A stretch of DNA of 42,252 bases, taken from NCBI RefSeq assembly GCF_910584465.1, contig NZ_CAJUBK010000017.1, forward strand, positions 1 through 42,252. The letters are read 5' to 3'. Shown in pieces: positions 1 to 7,171 of this stretch (positions are counted from its first letter, which is position 1; each line of letters opens with the position of its first letter). The stretch is from an uncultured Oscillibacter sp. GTDB lineage: Bacteria; Bacillota; Clostridia; Oscillospirales; Oscillospiraceae. Both the position numbers and the translations under genes were made by a program. The notes beneath the pieces were generated by a model. The model was not told the origin of the DNA and searched no databases. It saw nothing but the letters and a program-made list of their open reading frames with translations.

Positions 1-1654
1 CCACCAGGTGCTTCACGATGGCCAGCCCCAGGCCGGTGCCCTCCACGCTCCGGTTCTTCTTGGAGTCCACCTGGCGGAAATCCTCGAAGATCTTCTTCAG
101 GTCCTCCTGCCGGATGCCGCAGCCGGTATCCTCCACCCGGAAGGTGATCAGCTCCTCGTCCTCCCGCTGGCCGGGCCTGCCGGTGACGTAGGCCCGCACG
201 TAGCCCTCCTTCGTGAACTTGATGGCGTTGTTGAGGATGTTGATCAAGATCTGCTTGATCCGCCCCTCGTCGCCGTTGTACCGGCAGGGGAGGGAGCCGT
301 CGCACTCATATTTCAAGATCAGCCCCCGTTTGGAGGCGGCCATGTCCATCATGCCCACCACCGCGTCCACCACGGTCTTCAGGTGGTAGTCCGTGTACAC
401 CAGCTCCATCCTGCCGGCCTCCACCTTGGACAGGTCCAGGATGTCGTTGATGATGGCCAGCAGGTTCTTGGCCGCGGACTGTACGTCCTTGGCATGGGCG
501 TAGATCTGGGGATCTTGGCACTCCTCCATGATGATGTCGTTGAGCCCGATGATGGCGTTCATGGGGGTGCGGATCTCGTGGGACATGTTGGCCAGGAACT
601 CGCTCTTGGCCGTGTTCGCCTTCTCCGCCTGCTGGCGCACCCGCTTGATCTCGTTGATGTAAGCCTTGATGTCGGTCATATCCAGGATCAGGATGACGCA
701 GCCCTGCTTCCGGCCGTTCTCGTCCACGATCCACTTGCTGTGGCTCTCGTAGTGCTGTCCGTTGATGGAGAAGCTCCAGGGGACGTCCTCGTTGAGCATC
801 TCCCTCCGGAACCCCTCCAGCGCCCGGATATCGTCCCCGATCTTGTGGTGGGGCAGGCTGGTGAAGATGTAGGCGGCGGCCCGGTTGTAGCTGATGAGCC
901 GGTCATGGTCGTCCAGGGCGATCACGCCGTCGCCCAGGCTCTCCAGCACCTTCTCCGCCGCCAGATGGCGGAAATCGTAGTTGCGGCGGCTCCACACCAC
1001 GATCACCACCATGGACATGGCGATGGCCAGCGTCACCGGGGTGAGATCGAACACCTGGATGAGCTTGGACACATAGGCGATGAGCACCACGATGGGCAGG
1101 GAGGAGATGCCGAGGATGGTCCAATACTGGCGGCTGATCTGCCGGTCCGACCGGCCGCGGGCCGCCCGCACCAGGGTATAGATCGAGAGGACGTAGGGGA
1201 TGGCGACGCGGGTGACCAGGAAAAAGGAGTACAGCGGGCCGTAAGAGATGCGGATGTAATGGAACCCGTCCGCGGTGGACAGCCACTGGAAGTCCCGGTA
1301 GAAAAGGTCGTTCCAATTGAAGAACACCGTGGGCAGCACGAAGAAGTTGATGATGCCCAGGGCGTTGAGCAGCTTTTTCGGGGGAGGCGCGTAGCAGTAG
1401 GTATAAGTGAACCAGCAGTAGCACAGCGGGACGAAGGCGGAGCCCACGTTTTCCACCGTCACCGCCGCCATGGCGGCCTCCACGGTGGGCGCGGTCAGCT
1501 CCAGCAGATAGCCCACGTTCTGCACCAGCGTGCCGCACATGATGAAGATCAAAAGCTTTTGTTCCTTGGCCCCGTCCCCGTTGAGCAGGAGGAGCAGGGC
1601 GGCGAACGTCAGGCAGACAGCGAAAAACTCCAGCGCGGTCACGAAATTTACCAT
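1..1654 (-). CDS. Sensor histidine kinase with 7TM-like N-terminus and PAS domain (C-terminus cut by window edge)
   Basis: The frame reads right to left from an ATG at 1654 and is still open at position 1, so about 551 residues are visible and the C-terminus is missing. Residues 1-225 are rich in hydrophobic helices, like the 7TM sensor regions of membrane kinases. A PAS-like segment follows (about 232-335, starting near VLESLGDGVIALDD). The HisKA phosphoacceptor motif SHEIRTPMNAIIG has its histidine at residue 359. The ATPase domain shows the N-box LNNAIKFTKEG, the G1 box DTGCGI and the G2 box GTGLGLAIVKH. A receiver domain could follow beyond the edge (hybrid kinase), but it is not visible. 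The GC-rich opposite strand is also open here, but it has no domain signal. No partner response regulator lies in the window. The signal sensed is unknown. Confidence 0.93.
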   Translation of the reverse strand, partial: MVNFVTALEFFAVCLTFAALLLLLNGDGAKEQKLLIFIMCGTLVQNVGYLLELTAPTVEAAMAAVTVENVGSAFVPLCYCWFTYTYCYAPPPKKLLNALGIINFFVLPTVFFNWNDLFYRDFQWLSTADGFHYIRISYGPLYSFFLVTRVAIPYVLSIYTLVRAARGRSDRQISRQYWTILGISSLPIVVLIAYVSKLIQVFDLTPVTLAIAMSMVVIVVWSRRNYDFRHLAAEKVLESLGDGVIALDDHDRLISYNRAAAYIFTSLPHHKIGDDIRALEGFRREMLNEDVPWSFSINGQHYESHSKWIVDENGRKQGCVILILDMTDIKAYINEIKRVRQQAEKANTAKSEFLANMSHEIRTPMNAIIGLNDIIMEECQDPQIYAHAKDVQSAAKNLLAIINDILDLSKVEAGRMELVYTDYHLKTVVDAVVGMMDMAASKRGLILKYECDGSLPCRYNGDEGRIKQILINILNNAIKFTKEGYVRAYVTGRPGQREDEELITFRVEDTGCGIRQEDLKKIFEDFRQVDSKKNRSVEGTGLGLAIVKHLV

Positions 1655-1734
1655 CCCACATTTACCCGCCTTATATCTCTTGTTCCAGGGCCCGGCTGGG
1701 TGAGCCGGGGCCTGCCGCCATTTCAGCATTTATA

Positions 1735-1763
1735 AGGATAGTATATCTTTCCTCTGATGTCAA
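1735..1763 (-). promoter_or_regulatory. Promoter of the histidine kinase gene
   Basis: On the minus strand a TTGACA -35 box (1763-1758) is followed after 17 bp by TATCCT (1740-1735). The predicted start point lies about 75 nt before the kinase ATG. It is divergent from the PilZ promoter 36 bp away. Confidence 0.6.
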
Positions 1764-1798
1764 GGAATACGGCGGTAAGTATTTTGGATTTTTCCCCG

Positions 1799-1828
1799 TT
1801 GACACGTCCTCGGCCGGCCATATATAAT
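1799..1828 (+). promoter_or_regulatory. Promoter of the PilZ gene
   Basis: A perfect TTGACA (1799-1804) is followed after 18 bp by a perfect TATAAT (1823-1828). Transcription from here would start near 1835, after the upstream ATG at 1834. This supports the GTG at 1930 as the real start of the PilZ gene. Confidence 0.8.
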
Positions 1829-1929
1829 GGTACATGCCATCTTCAGATCTTCCGCCCCGTCCCGGCGGGGGCGCCCGCGGGCGGGACGGGACGCGATCTG
1901 GATCTTCGAATACGGGAGGTGTACGGCCG

Positions 1930-2292
1930 GTGGATGAACGGAGGAAGCACCGCAGGGTCACGATCAACAAGCGCGTATGGATATGCGATCTTGGCGAGGA
2001 TACGCACCCGGCCGACCGGCAGGACTGCCTGGTCGTCGATATCAGCGAGGGCGGAGCGTGCATCCAATGTGCCGCATGCTTCGAGGTGAGCCAGCCGATC
2101 GCGTTCACGTATCAGGATTTCATGGAAGAAGGATCCCGCCCGGTGGTCGGTATGGTGATGTGGAGCAAGCGGTATTCTGAGCGGGACTGCCGGTATGGCA
2201 TCAAGTTCCTTGGGCTGAGCACGAAGATGCTCCGAAGGATCCAGGATATCGTCGCCAGGTCGGCCGAAGGGACGGACGTGTCAGGAGCATAG
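1930..2292 (+). CDS. PilZ-domain protein
   Basis: A 120-residue protein that is essentially one PilZ domain, the family that binds cyclic di-GMP and controls motility, exopolysaccharide or other surface traits. The binding signature is visible: an arginine cluster RRKHRR at residues 4-9, followed by DISEGG near residue 40. The C-terminal strand reads CRYGIKFLGL. The start is taken as GTG at 1930 because GGGAGGT (1914-1920) lies 9 nt upstream and the consensus promoter would start transcription near 1835. A longer reading from an ATG at 1834 adds a low-complexity leader. It is monocistronic and divergent from the histidine kinase. No GGDEF or EAL gene is in the window, so its partner is unknown. 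Confidence 0.85.
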   Translation: MDERRKHRRVTINKRVWICDLGEDTHPADRQDCLVVDISEGGACIQCAACFEVSQPIAFTYQDFMEEGSRPVVGMVMWSKRYSERDCRYGIKFLGLSTKMLRRIQDIVARSAEGTDVSGA

Positions 2293-2627
2293 CCGCTCCG
2301 GGGCTGCCGCATGGGACCGGTCCGCGCCGGGCCGCCGCACGCGGCAGCGGCCGGGAGGCCGCTCCCTCCATGAGGGGGAGCCTGGCGAAGGGCCCGGCAT
2401 AGAGGCGGTCCCGGATGGAGCGGGTGGAGGGACGCGGCCGCTCCATCCGCTCATGGCGGGGCCCTCCCGGACGATGCGGGGCTCGGCCTCGCCCCGGTCC
2501 TCCATGAAGATCTTGTCCCCAAGGAAAAAACATCGCTCACACAGAGGTCCCGAGCTGTCCCGGCACTGTCAAGCCGAGTCCTCCCGGCATAATCTGAGCA
2601 TGTAAAAAAACTTGGGAGGGCAGATCT
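2293..2627. other. Intergenic region with GC-rich hairpins
   Basis: No credible gene. It holds a perfect 12-bp stem (2412-2423 with 2438-2449, 14-nt loop). Two mutually exclusive smaller stems also occur (2346-2352 with 2357-2363, and 2361-2366 with 2376-2381). None has a U-tract, so any terminator role for the PilZ transcript is tentative. Confidence 0.5.
2566..2593 (+). promoter_or_regulatory. Possible promoter of the P-loop protein gene
   Basis: CTGTCA (2566-2571), a 16-bp spacer and CATAAT (2588-2593) lie 34 bp before the ATG at 2628. The -35 match is only 4 of 6. Confidence 0.35.
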
Positions 2628-3695
2628 ATGGCACGAGTGACCAACTTTTTCGTGGGCGCCAACAGCGGGGAAGGGTTCCGAGACCTCTTCCCGGAGATGG
2701 TGGATATCGAGGATACATACGATCTCATGGTCCTGAAGGGGGGCCCCGGCGTGGGGAAGAACACCTTCATGCGGGAGATCGGCCGGGTCATGGAGGAGGC
2801 CGGGACGGCGGTGGAGTACCTCTGGTGCTCCGGGGACCCGGACTCCCTGGACGGCGTGGTGATCCCGGACCTGCGGTGCGCGGTAGCGGATGGGACTTCG
2901 CCCCACGTCATCGAGCCCAAATACCCCGCGGCGGTGGACCGCTATGTGGACCTGGGCTGCTTCTATGACCTCACCGCCGCCAAGGAGGGCGCGGAGGAAG
3001 TCAAGGCCAGGACCCGCGCCTACAAAGCCGCCTACGTCCGGGCCTATCACAGCCTCAAAGCCGCCCGCCAGGTGGAGCTGGACGCGGTGGAGTCTGTCCG
3101 GAGGTCCTTTGACGGCGAGCGGCTGGAGCGGCGGGTGAGGGGCATCATCGCCCGTGAGCTCCGCGCCAAAGGGGGACAGCGGGGACGGACCACGCGCCGC
3201 TTCCTGGGCAGCATCACCCATAAAGGCCATATCTGGCGCTTCGACAGCGTGGATGTCCTGTGCAGCAAGGTCTATGAGTTCGCCGACACCTGGGAGCTGG
3301 CGGGCCCGGCGCTCGCCCTCCTCCATGCCGCGGCGGCAGAGAAGGGCTGGGACACCATCGTCTGCCCCTCTCCGGAGGATCTCGAGCGCATCGAGCATCT
3401 GCTGATCCCCGGCCTCGGCCTGGCCTTCGTCACCTCCTGCCCCGGCATGGACTACGGCAGGAAGCCCTACCGCCGGCTCCGCCTGGACGCCATGACGGAG
3501 ACGGAGGGGCGGTCCCGCCTGCGGTTCCAGGCCCGGATGGTGGCCCTGCTCAGGGAGGAGGCGGTGGACGCTTTGAAGGAGGCCAAGGGGGAGCACGACG
3601 CCTTGGAAGCGGTCTATAACCCTTACGTCGACTTCGACGGCGTCCGGGCCAAGGCGGCCCTGGAAGCGGGGAGGCTGCTGAGTTATCTGAGATGA
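2628..3695 (+). CDS. P-loop ATPase-like protein of the clostridial PRK06851 type
   Basis: A 355-residue cytoplasmic protein resembling the poorly characterised tandem P-loop proteins common in Clostridia (family placement from memory of the PRK06851 group). The first half begins NFFVGANSGEGF and carries a Walker A-like loop GGPGVGKN at residues 38-45. The usual Ser/Thr after the lysine is Asn. The second half opens with a similar phrase (FLGSITHKGHIWRF, about residue 192) but shows no recognisable P-loop, so that half is degenerate. GGGAGGG lies 7 nt before the ATG. The gene stands alone and is followed by a strong hairpin at 3703-3728. Its biochemical role is unknown; nucleotide binding rather than hydrolysis is possible. 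Confidence 0.72.
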   Translation: MARVTNFFVGANSGEGFRDLFPEMVDIEDTYDLMVLKGGPGVGKNTFMREIGRVMEEAGTAVEYLWCSGDPDSLDGVVIPDLRCAVADGTSPHVIEPKYPAAVDRYVDLGCFYDLTAAKEGAEEVKARTRAYKAAYVRAYHSLKAARQVELDAVESVRRSFDGERLERRVRGIIARELRAKGGQRGRTTRRFLGSITHKGHIWRFDSVDVLCSKVYEFADTWELAGPALALLHAAAAEKGWDTIVCPSPEDLERIEHLLIPGLGLAFVTSCPGMDYGRKPYRRLRLDAMTETEGRSRLRFQARMVALLREEAVDALKEAKGEHDALEAVYNPYVDFDGVRAKAALEAGRLLSYLR

Positions 3696-3760
3696 CGGGG
3701 AGACGGCGGCGGGAGGTCCCGCCGCCGTTCCAGCCTGTCGAAAAAGGAGAGGGGACTCCA

Positions 3761-3809
3761 TCGACGGGAAGGAAGAGAGTTACGAGAGGGACCCAGGAAG
3801 GGTCCCTTT
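3761..3809 (+). repeat. 49-bp dispersed repeat, copy 1
   Basis: Identical over 49 of 49 bases to 42204-42252 at the right edge of the window. Similarity continues about 24 bases upstream with roughly 6 differences. The repeat contains the left arm, loop and most of the right arm of the terminator hairpin at 3782-3816. Confidence 0.95.
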
Positions 3810-3816
3810 CGTTTTT
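3782..3816 (+). terminator. Rho-independent terminator
   Basis: A 13-bp stem (3782-3794 with 3800-3812, one G-T pair), a 5-nt AGGAA loop and a T-tract at 3812-3816. It lies 87 bp after the P-loop gene and would end its transcript. Confidence 0.8.
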
Positions 3817-4097
3817 GATAAAAAAGTTTTCAGGACTTTCAAAAAAGGCCTGAAAACTTGCTCAGGCTGTCGAAAAGACTTTTTCGACAGCCTGAGACGG
3901 CGGCGGGGGGATCCCGCCGCCGTTCGCGGGAGCCGTGATGCCGCGATCTTTTCCGCGCAGTGCGCCGCGACCCGGCTGTGGTCGCCCCAAGGCCCGGGGT
4001 TTTGTCCTTCGGCTTCTCTCAGTGATCGTCCCGCCTCGGTCCTGGTGGGCATCATATCCTCATCTACCTCCTCGGCGTTCGATCAGATCGGTACGTA

Positions 4098-4206
4098 CGA
4101 AGCATACCACCACCGCGGGCGGTCTTCCACCCCTATTTGCAGGCGCTGCCGGCGGCAGCGTCTGTAGATGGAGGTTGAAAGCCGTCCGCGGCGGTGGTAT
4201 ACTTGG
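4098..4206. repeat. 109-bp imperfect inverted repeat carrying a promoter
   Basis: The left arm 4098-4150 and right arm 4154-4206 (53 nt each, 3-nt centre) match at 41 of 53 positions as reverse complements. Ten of the 12 differences are transitions, many of which would be G-U pairs in RNA. The right arm contains the promoter at 4175-4203. The left arm carries a decayed mirror image of it on the minus strand (TATGCT in place of TATACT). Confidence 0.85.
4175..4203 (+). promoter_or_regulatory. Promoter of the tail-chaperone-like gene
   Basis: TTGAAA (4175-4180), a 17-bp spacer and TATACT (4198-4203), both one base from consensus. They sit inside the right arm of the inverted repeat, about 57 nt upstream of the mapped start at 4268. 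Confidence 0.7.
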
Positions 4207-4267
4207 CTCATCTCGATATCGACCCGGCAGGTTTGAGCGGAAGGATGCGTGAGGAGGGGATCTTGAT

Positions 4268-4576
4268 ATGGAGTTTCGGACGGTGTATCCGTTCCGCCTC
4301 CCCAGGGGCTATGTGGACGCAGAGGGGACCCTCCACCGGGAGGGGCAGATGCGGCCGGCCACCGCCATCGATGAACTCAGCGCCATGCGCGATCCCAGGG
4401 CCAAGGCGGACGAGGGATACATGGAGCGGCTGCTGTTCAGTAAGGTCGTCATCGCGCTGGGCACCCTGCCGGAGGTGACGCCGGAGGTGATCGGAGGGCT
4501 GTCCCCCGCCGATATGGGGGCCTTGCGGGATATGTACGAGGCTATGGACCGGATGGAGCCCCCCGGATTTCGGTGA
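4268..4576 (+). CDS. Phage tail assembly chaperone-like protein, orphan
   Basis: A 102-residue protein resembling the tail assembly chaperone proteins of Mu-like and related phages. It shows the pattern FRLPRGYVDAEGTLHREG (residues 9-26), an RPATAIDEL turn, a central SKVVIALGTL segment and a C-terminal acidic helix. Such proteins act during assembly of contractile or long tails. GAGGAGGGG lies about 8 nt upstream of the ATG, and a good promoter precedes it. No other phage structural gene is nearby, so it is either a domesticated remnant or a host protein of that fold. It is convergent with the pseudouridine synthase gene, 43 bp away, where a GC-rich 7-bp hairpin lies. Confidence 0.6.
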   Translation: MEFRTVYPFRLPRGYVDAEGTLHREGQMRPATAIDELSAMRDPRAKADEGYMERLLFSKVVIALGTLPEVTPEVIGGLSPADMGALRDMYEAMDRMEPPGFR

Positions 4577-4619
4577 CGCGCCTCCGCTGCGGGGAGGCGT
4601 CCGCCGAGGCCCCGGACGT

Positions 4620-5627
4620 TCAGGGGACGGGAGGGCCCCCCGGCCGCTGCGGGGCGGGCCCCCCTCCCTGCCGCGGGAAATACTTCTCCCGGAAGGGCAC
4701 GTCCTCCACCGTGAACTCCCTGCCCCGCAGGTAGTCCAGGATCCCCGCGTCCGTAGGGAGAGGGAAGGCCAGCTTATAGGCGTAGAGCGCCTGCCGGGTC
4801 TCGTGGTATCTCCGGTTCACGGCCCCGTCCCCGTACTTCCCGTCCCCCAGCAGCGGACAGCCGATCTGCGCCATGGAGGCCCGGATCTGATGGGTCCGGC
4901 CCGTCAGCAGGCGGCATCCCACCAGGGACAGCTCCCCCCGCGTCTCCAGCGTCTCGTATGAGGTGACGGCGCGCTTCCCGCCGGGGACGGGGCGGCGGTG
5001 GAAGGTCACCAGCTTCTTCGCCTCGTCCTTGAGGAGGAAGCCCTCGATCGTCCCCGCCGCCGGGCGGGGGCGGCCCACGGTGACGCAGAGGTAGGATTTC
5101 TCCAGCTCATGGGCCCGGATCTTCTCGTTGAGGATCCGCAGGGCCTCGGCGCTCTTGGCGGCGATGACGATGCCCCCGGTGTTCCGGTCGATGCGGTTGC
5201 ACAGGGCCGGGGCGAAGGCGTTCTCCTGCCGGGGGTCCCACTCCCGCTTCTGGTAGAGGTACGCCTGGATGTGGTTGATCAGGGTGTCGACCTTCTCCGT
5301 CTCGTCGGCGTGGACCACCATCCCCGGACGCTTGTCCGCTAGGAGCAGGTGCTCGTCCTCATAGACGATGTCCAGGCGGGGCCGGAAGATGGAGAGGAAC
5401 AGGTCTCCCTCCTTGGGCTTGTCAAAGAACTCGTCGTTGATGTATAATCGTAAGACATCCCCGGCATCGAGCCGGGTGTCCCGCTTGGCCCCTTTGCCGT
5501 TGACCTTCACCCGTTTGAGGCGGATGTACTTCTGCAAAAGGGCAGGGGGGAGGAGGGGCAGGTTCTTGGACACGAAACGGTCCAGCCGCTGCCCGGCGTC
5601 GTTCTTCCCGATGATGAGTTCCCGCAT
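4620..5627 (-). CDS. RluA-family pseudouridine synthase
   Basis: A 335-residue RNA-modifying enzyme that isomerises uridine to pseudouridine, in ribosomal or transfer RNA in this family. Residues 13-75 form an S4 RNA-binding domain (QRLDRFVSKNL, RLKRVKVNG). The catalytic domain begins near residue 85. The catalytic aspartate lies in NRIDRNTGG (Asp147), where many relatives read HRLDRxTSG. The later motif GRTHQIRAS and the segment GDGKYG are also present. The C-terminal tail is Gly/Pro-rich and probably disordered. AGGAGGT sits 5 nt before the ATG. The target RNA cannot be assigned between the RluC, RluD and YhcT-like groups. Confidence 0.92.
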   Translation of the reverse strand: MRELIIGKNDAGQRLDRFVSKNLPLLPPALLQKYIRLKRVKVNGKGAKRDTRLDAGDVLRLYINDEFFDKPKEGDLFLSIFRPRLDIVYEDEHLLLADKRPGMVVHADETEKVDTLINHIQAYLYQKREWDPRQENAFAPALCNRIDRNTGGIVIAAKSAEALRILNEKIRAHELEKSYLCVTVGRPRPAAGTIEGFLLKDEAKKLVTFHRRPVPGGKRAVTSYETLETRGELSLVGCRLLTGRTHQIRASMAQIGCPLLGDGKYGDGAVNRRYHETRQALYAYKLAFPLPTDAGILDYLRGREFTVEDVPFREKYFPRQGGGPAPQRPGGPPVP

Positions 5628-5656
5628 GGCGGACCTCCTGTATGTGTGGTCTTACC

Positions 5657-5685
5657 ATCATACCTGTTTTTGGGGGGATCGTAAA
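5657..5685 (-). promoter_or_regulatory. Promoter of the pseudouridine synthase gene
   Basis: On the minus strand TTTACG (5685-5680), a 17-bp spacer and TATGAT (5662-5657). It gives a leader of about 22 nt. Confidence 0.5.
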
Positions 5686-5799
5686 GGGGGGACGGGGGAG
5701 GACGGAGGATCTTTTGCGCGCGGCGCTTCCGCGGACGGCCAAGGGGCCGTCCATGGCGGTGGTCCGCGCCCGGATGAGCGGAAAGGGAGGATGGAGATC

Positions 5800-6294
5800 T
5801 TGAGTGAAGTGTGTGTGGAGGCCCTGCTGGCCGCGATCCAGGACGGGAAGCCCTGGCTGGAGCGGTTCACCGGGAAGGAGTACGATCGGGCGTTCCGGGA
5901 GTACCGGGACCGTTTCGCCCCCGTGTACCGGGAGGCGGTGCTGGCCGCCGGGGAGGAGGGGCTCCCCGCTCTGGCGGAGGTGCTGCTGGACGGCCTGGCG
6001 GAGGGCTGGGCCGCGCGGAGGCCCTGGGACCGTTCCCTGGCCCGGATGGAGGACAAGCAGCTGATTGTCTGCTACCTGGCCCCCATGCTGCTGGAGGACC
6101 CCGTCTGCGTCCCGCTGGAAGAGCGGCTGCGGGAGGGCTGGGCCGCCCGGTGGCCCAAGGACGCGTATCGGGAGCCCTCGCTGGAGAAACTGAGGAAGGG
6201 GTTCCGCCCCACGTTCCTGGGGATCCCCCTGCCGTTCGGGGACAAAGAGCGGGACGATCAAAAAAAGGACGGGGAAAATGAAAAAATCATTTGA
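5800..6294 (+). CDS. Uncharacterised cytoplasmic protein
   Basis: A 164-residue protein that I do not recognise. It is mostly helical, with no signal peptide or membrane segment, many acidic and Arg/Trp residues, a central EDKQLIVCYLAPMLLE segment and a very charged Lys/Asp/Glu C-terminus. A TTG at 5800 is chosen as the start because GGGAGG (5785-5790) is 9 nt upstream. An ATG at 5791 would add three residues but directly abuts the ribosome binding site. A perfect 8-bp hairpin (5733-5752) lies in the leader. Its stop codon overlaps the -35 box of the yceD promoter. Confidence 0.65.
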   Translation: MSEVCVEALLAAIQDGKPWLERFTGKEYDRAFREYRDRFAPVYREAVLAAGEEGLPALAEVLLDGLAEGWAARRPWDRSLARMEDKQLIVCYLAPMLLEDPVCVPLEERLREGWAARWPKDAYREPSLEKLRKGFRPTFLGIPLPFGDKERDDQKKDGENEKII

Positions 6295-6319
6295 CATCGG
6301 CGGGATCATCCTTTATAAT
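6291..6319 (+). promoter_or_regulatory. Consensus promoter of yceD-rpmF
   Basis: TTGACA (6291-6296), a 17-bp spacer and TATAAT (6314-6319): a full consensus match. The -35 box overlaps the stop codon of the preceding gene. Strong constitutive expression fits a ribosomal protein operon. Confidence 0.88.
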
Positions 6320-6348
6320 ACGGAAGGTATCGTTACGAGGCAGTTCAT

Positions 6349-6858
6349 ATGGATGGGATCATGTTGATCGATGTAAGACCGATATTGCACGCCCCGGGCC
6401 GGCGCCTGGACTTCCGGTTCGAGCTGGATCTGTCCGGCCTGGACTTCGACGGCCGGGCCCCCGTCAGCCGCCCGGTGGAGGTGGAGGGGGAGGTCCGCAA
6501 CACCGCAGACCTCCTGGAGCTCTCCCTGACGGCCCGGACCACGCTGGACGCGGTCTGCGACCGCTGCGGGAAGGCGTTCCTCCAGGACAAGGAGATCGAG
6601 TACCGCTGCATGCTGGCGGAGGAGCTCCAGGACGAGGAGAACGATGAGATCGTCCTTTTGGAGGACGGCAGGGTGGACGCGGGCGACCTGGCCCGCACGG
6701 CGTTCGTCCTCGGGATGGACAGCAAAACACTGTGTTCGGAAGATTGCAAGGGATTGTGCCCCCGGTGCGGAGCCGACTGGAACCTCGGCCCCTGCTCCTG
6801 CGGGAAGGAGCCGGACCCCCGGCTGGCGGCCCTGGCAAAGCTTTTGGATAAGGACTAA
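6349..6858 (+). CDS. yceD: YceD/DUF177 family protein
   Basis: A 169-residue member of the YceD (DUF177) family, which in most bacteria lies directly before rpmF. In other species it has been linked to 23S rRNA accumulation. Two CxxC-type pairs are visible: CDRCG near residue 65, and C-terminal cysteines in CSEDCKGLCPRCG (about 128-140) with CSCG after them, suggesting metal binding. ACGAGG (6335-6340) is 8 nt before the ATG at 6349; an in-frame ATG at 6361 is the alternative. The gap to rpmF is 44 bp, and both are served by the consensus promoter. Confidence 0.88.
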   Translation: MDGIMLIDVRPILHAPGRRLDFRFELDLSGLDFDGRAPVSRPVEVEGEVRNTADLLELSLTARTTLDAVCDRCGKAFLQDKEIEYRCMLAEELQDEENDEIVLLEDGRVDAGDLARTAFVLGMDSKTLCSEDCKGLCPRCGADWNLGPCSCGKEPDPRLAALAKLLDKD

Positions 6859-6902
6859 CGAGAAGCGCTCCGCGTCTTTTTGTATGATTAGGAGGTGTCA
6901 CA

Positions 6903-7097
6903 ATGGCAGTACCCAAGGGTAAAGTATCCAAAGCGAGACGGGACAAACGGCGCAGCTCTCATTGGAAGCTGACGGCTCCGAACCTGGTCGTGTGCCCCAA
7001 ATGCGGTGCTATGCACCTGCCTCACAGAATGTGCCAGGAGTGCGGTACTTACAACGGCCGGGAGATCAAGGTCGTGAAGTCCGTCGTCTCGAAATAA
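6903..7097 (+). CDS. rpmF: 50S ribosomal protein L32
   Basis: A 64-residue large-subunit ribosomal protein. It begins AVPKGKVSKARRDKRRSSHWKL, the usual basic N-terminus of L32, and carries the zinc-type cysteines CPKC (residues 38-41) and CQEC (51-54). AGGAGG (6890-6895) is 7 nt upstream. It is co-transcribed with yceD and followed at once by a strong terminator. Confidence 0.98.
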   Translation: MAVPKGKVSKARRDKRRSSHWKLTAPNLVVCPKCGAMHLPHRMCQECGTYNGREIKVVKSVVSK

Positions 7098-7116
7098 GGT
7101 CGACTTCTGTTGGATG

Positions 7117-7149
7117 AAGAGAGAGGGGCTTGGCGCCCCTCTCTTTTTT
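7117..7149 (+). terminator. Rho-independent terminator after rpmF
   Basis: A perfect 10-bp stem AGAGAGGGGC/GCCCCTCTCT (7120-7129 with 7135-7144), a TTGGC loop and a T-tract to 7149. Confidence 0.93.
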
Positions 7150-7171
7150 CAAAGAGGGAAAGGAGCGTCCC

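Larger units (their letters stand above)
3703..3923. repeat. Cluster of five stem-loops bounded by duplicated ACGGCGGCGGG hairpins
   Basis: The stems are 3703-3713 with 3718-3728 (11 bp), 3782-3794 with 3800-3812 (13 bp, one G-T pair), 3824-3834 with 3849-3859 (11 bp), 3861-3876 with 3881-3896 (16 bp perfect, GACT loop) and 3897-3907 with 3913-3923 (11 bp). The first and last hairpins have identical arms. The segment CAGCCTGTCGAAAAA after the first recurs inverted in the fourth. This looks like a composite mobile or repetitive intergenic element rather than a simple terminator. Confidence 0.75.
3696..4267. other. Large intergenic region: hairpin cluster, terminator and long inverted repeat
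   Basis: No credible gene in 572 bp. From left to right it holds a cluster of five hairpins (3703-3923), an ungapped stretch without clear structure (3924-4097) and a 109-bp imperfect palindrome that includes a promoter (4098-4206). A 91-codon minus-strand frame (4055-3780) runs through the hairpins and is judged spurious. Confidence 0.7.

Noticed and set aside
8..1735. Long plus-strand open frame (575 codons) opposite the histidine kinase
   Set aside because: It is an artefact of GC-rich codon use; it has no domain pattern and no ribosome binding site, while the minus strand encodes a clear kinase.
1834..1929. Longer start for the PilZ protein at ATG 1834
   Set aside because: It coincides with the predicted transcription start of a consensus promoter and has no ribosome binding site; GTG 1930 has one at 9 nt.
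3780..4055. 91-codon minus-strand frame through the hairpin cluster
   Set aside because: It is built from the inverted-repeat arms and terminator. A GGAGG lies too far upstream, and the protein has no recognisable feature.
5422..6309. Minus-strand open frame of 295 codons over the gene at 5800 and the start of the pseudouridine synthase gene
   Set aside because: It overlaps the N-terminus of a clear enzyme gene on its own strand in another frame and has a Pro/Gln-rich artefact-like composition.
7130..7171. Earlier ATG for the small membrane protein
   Set aside because: It lies inside the rpmF terminator hairpin; ATG 7172 has a good ribosome binding site and gives a normal basic N-terminus.
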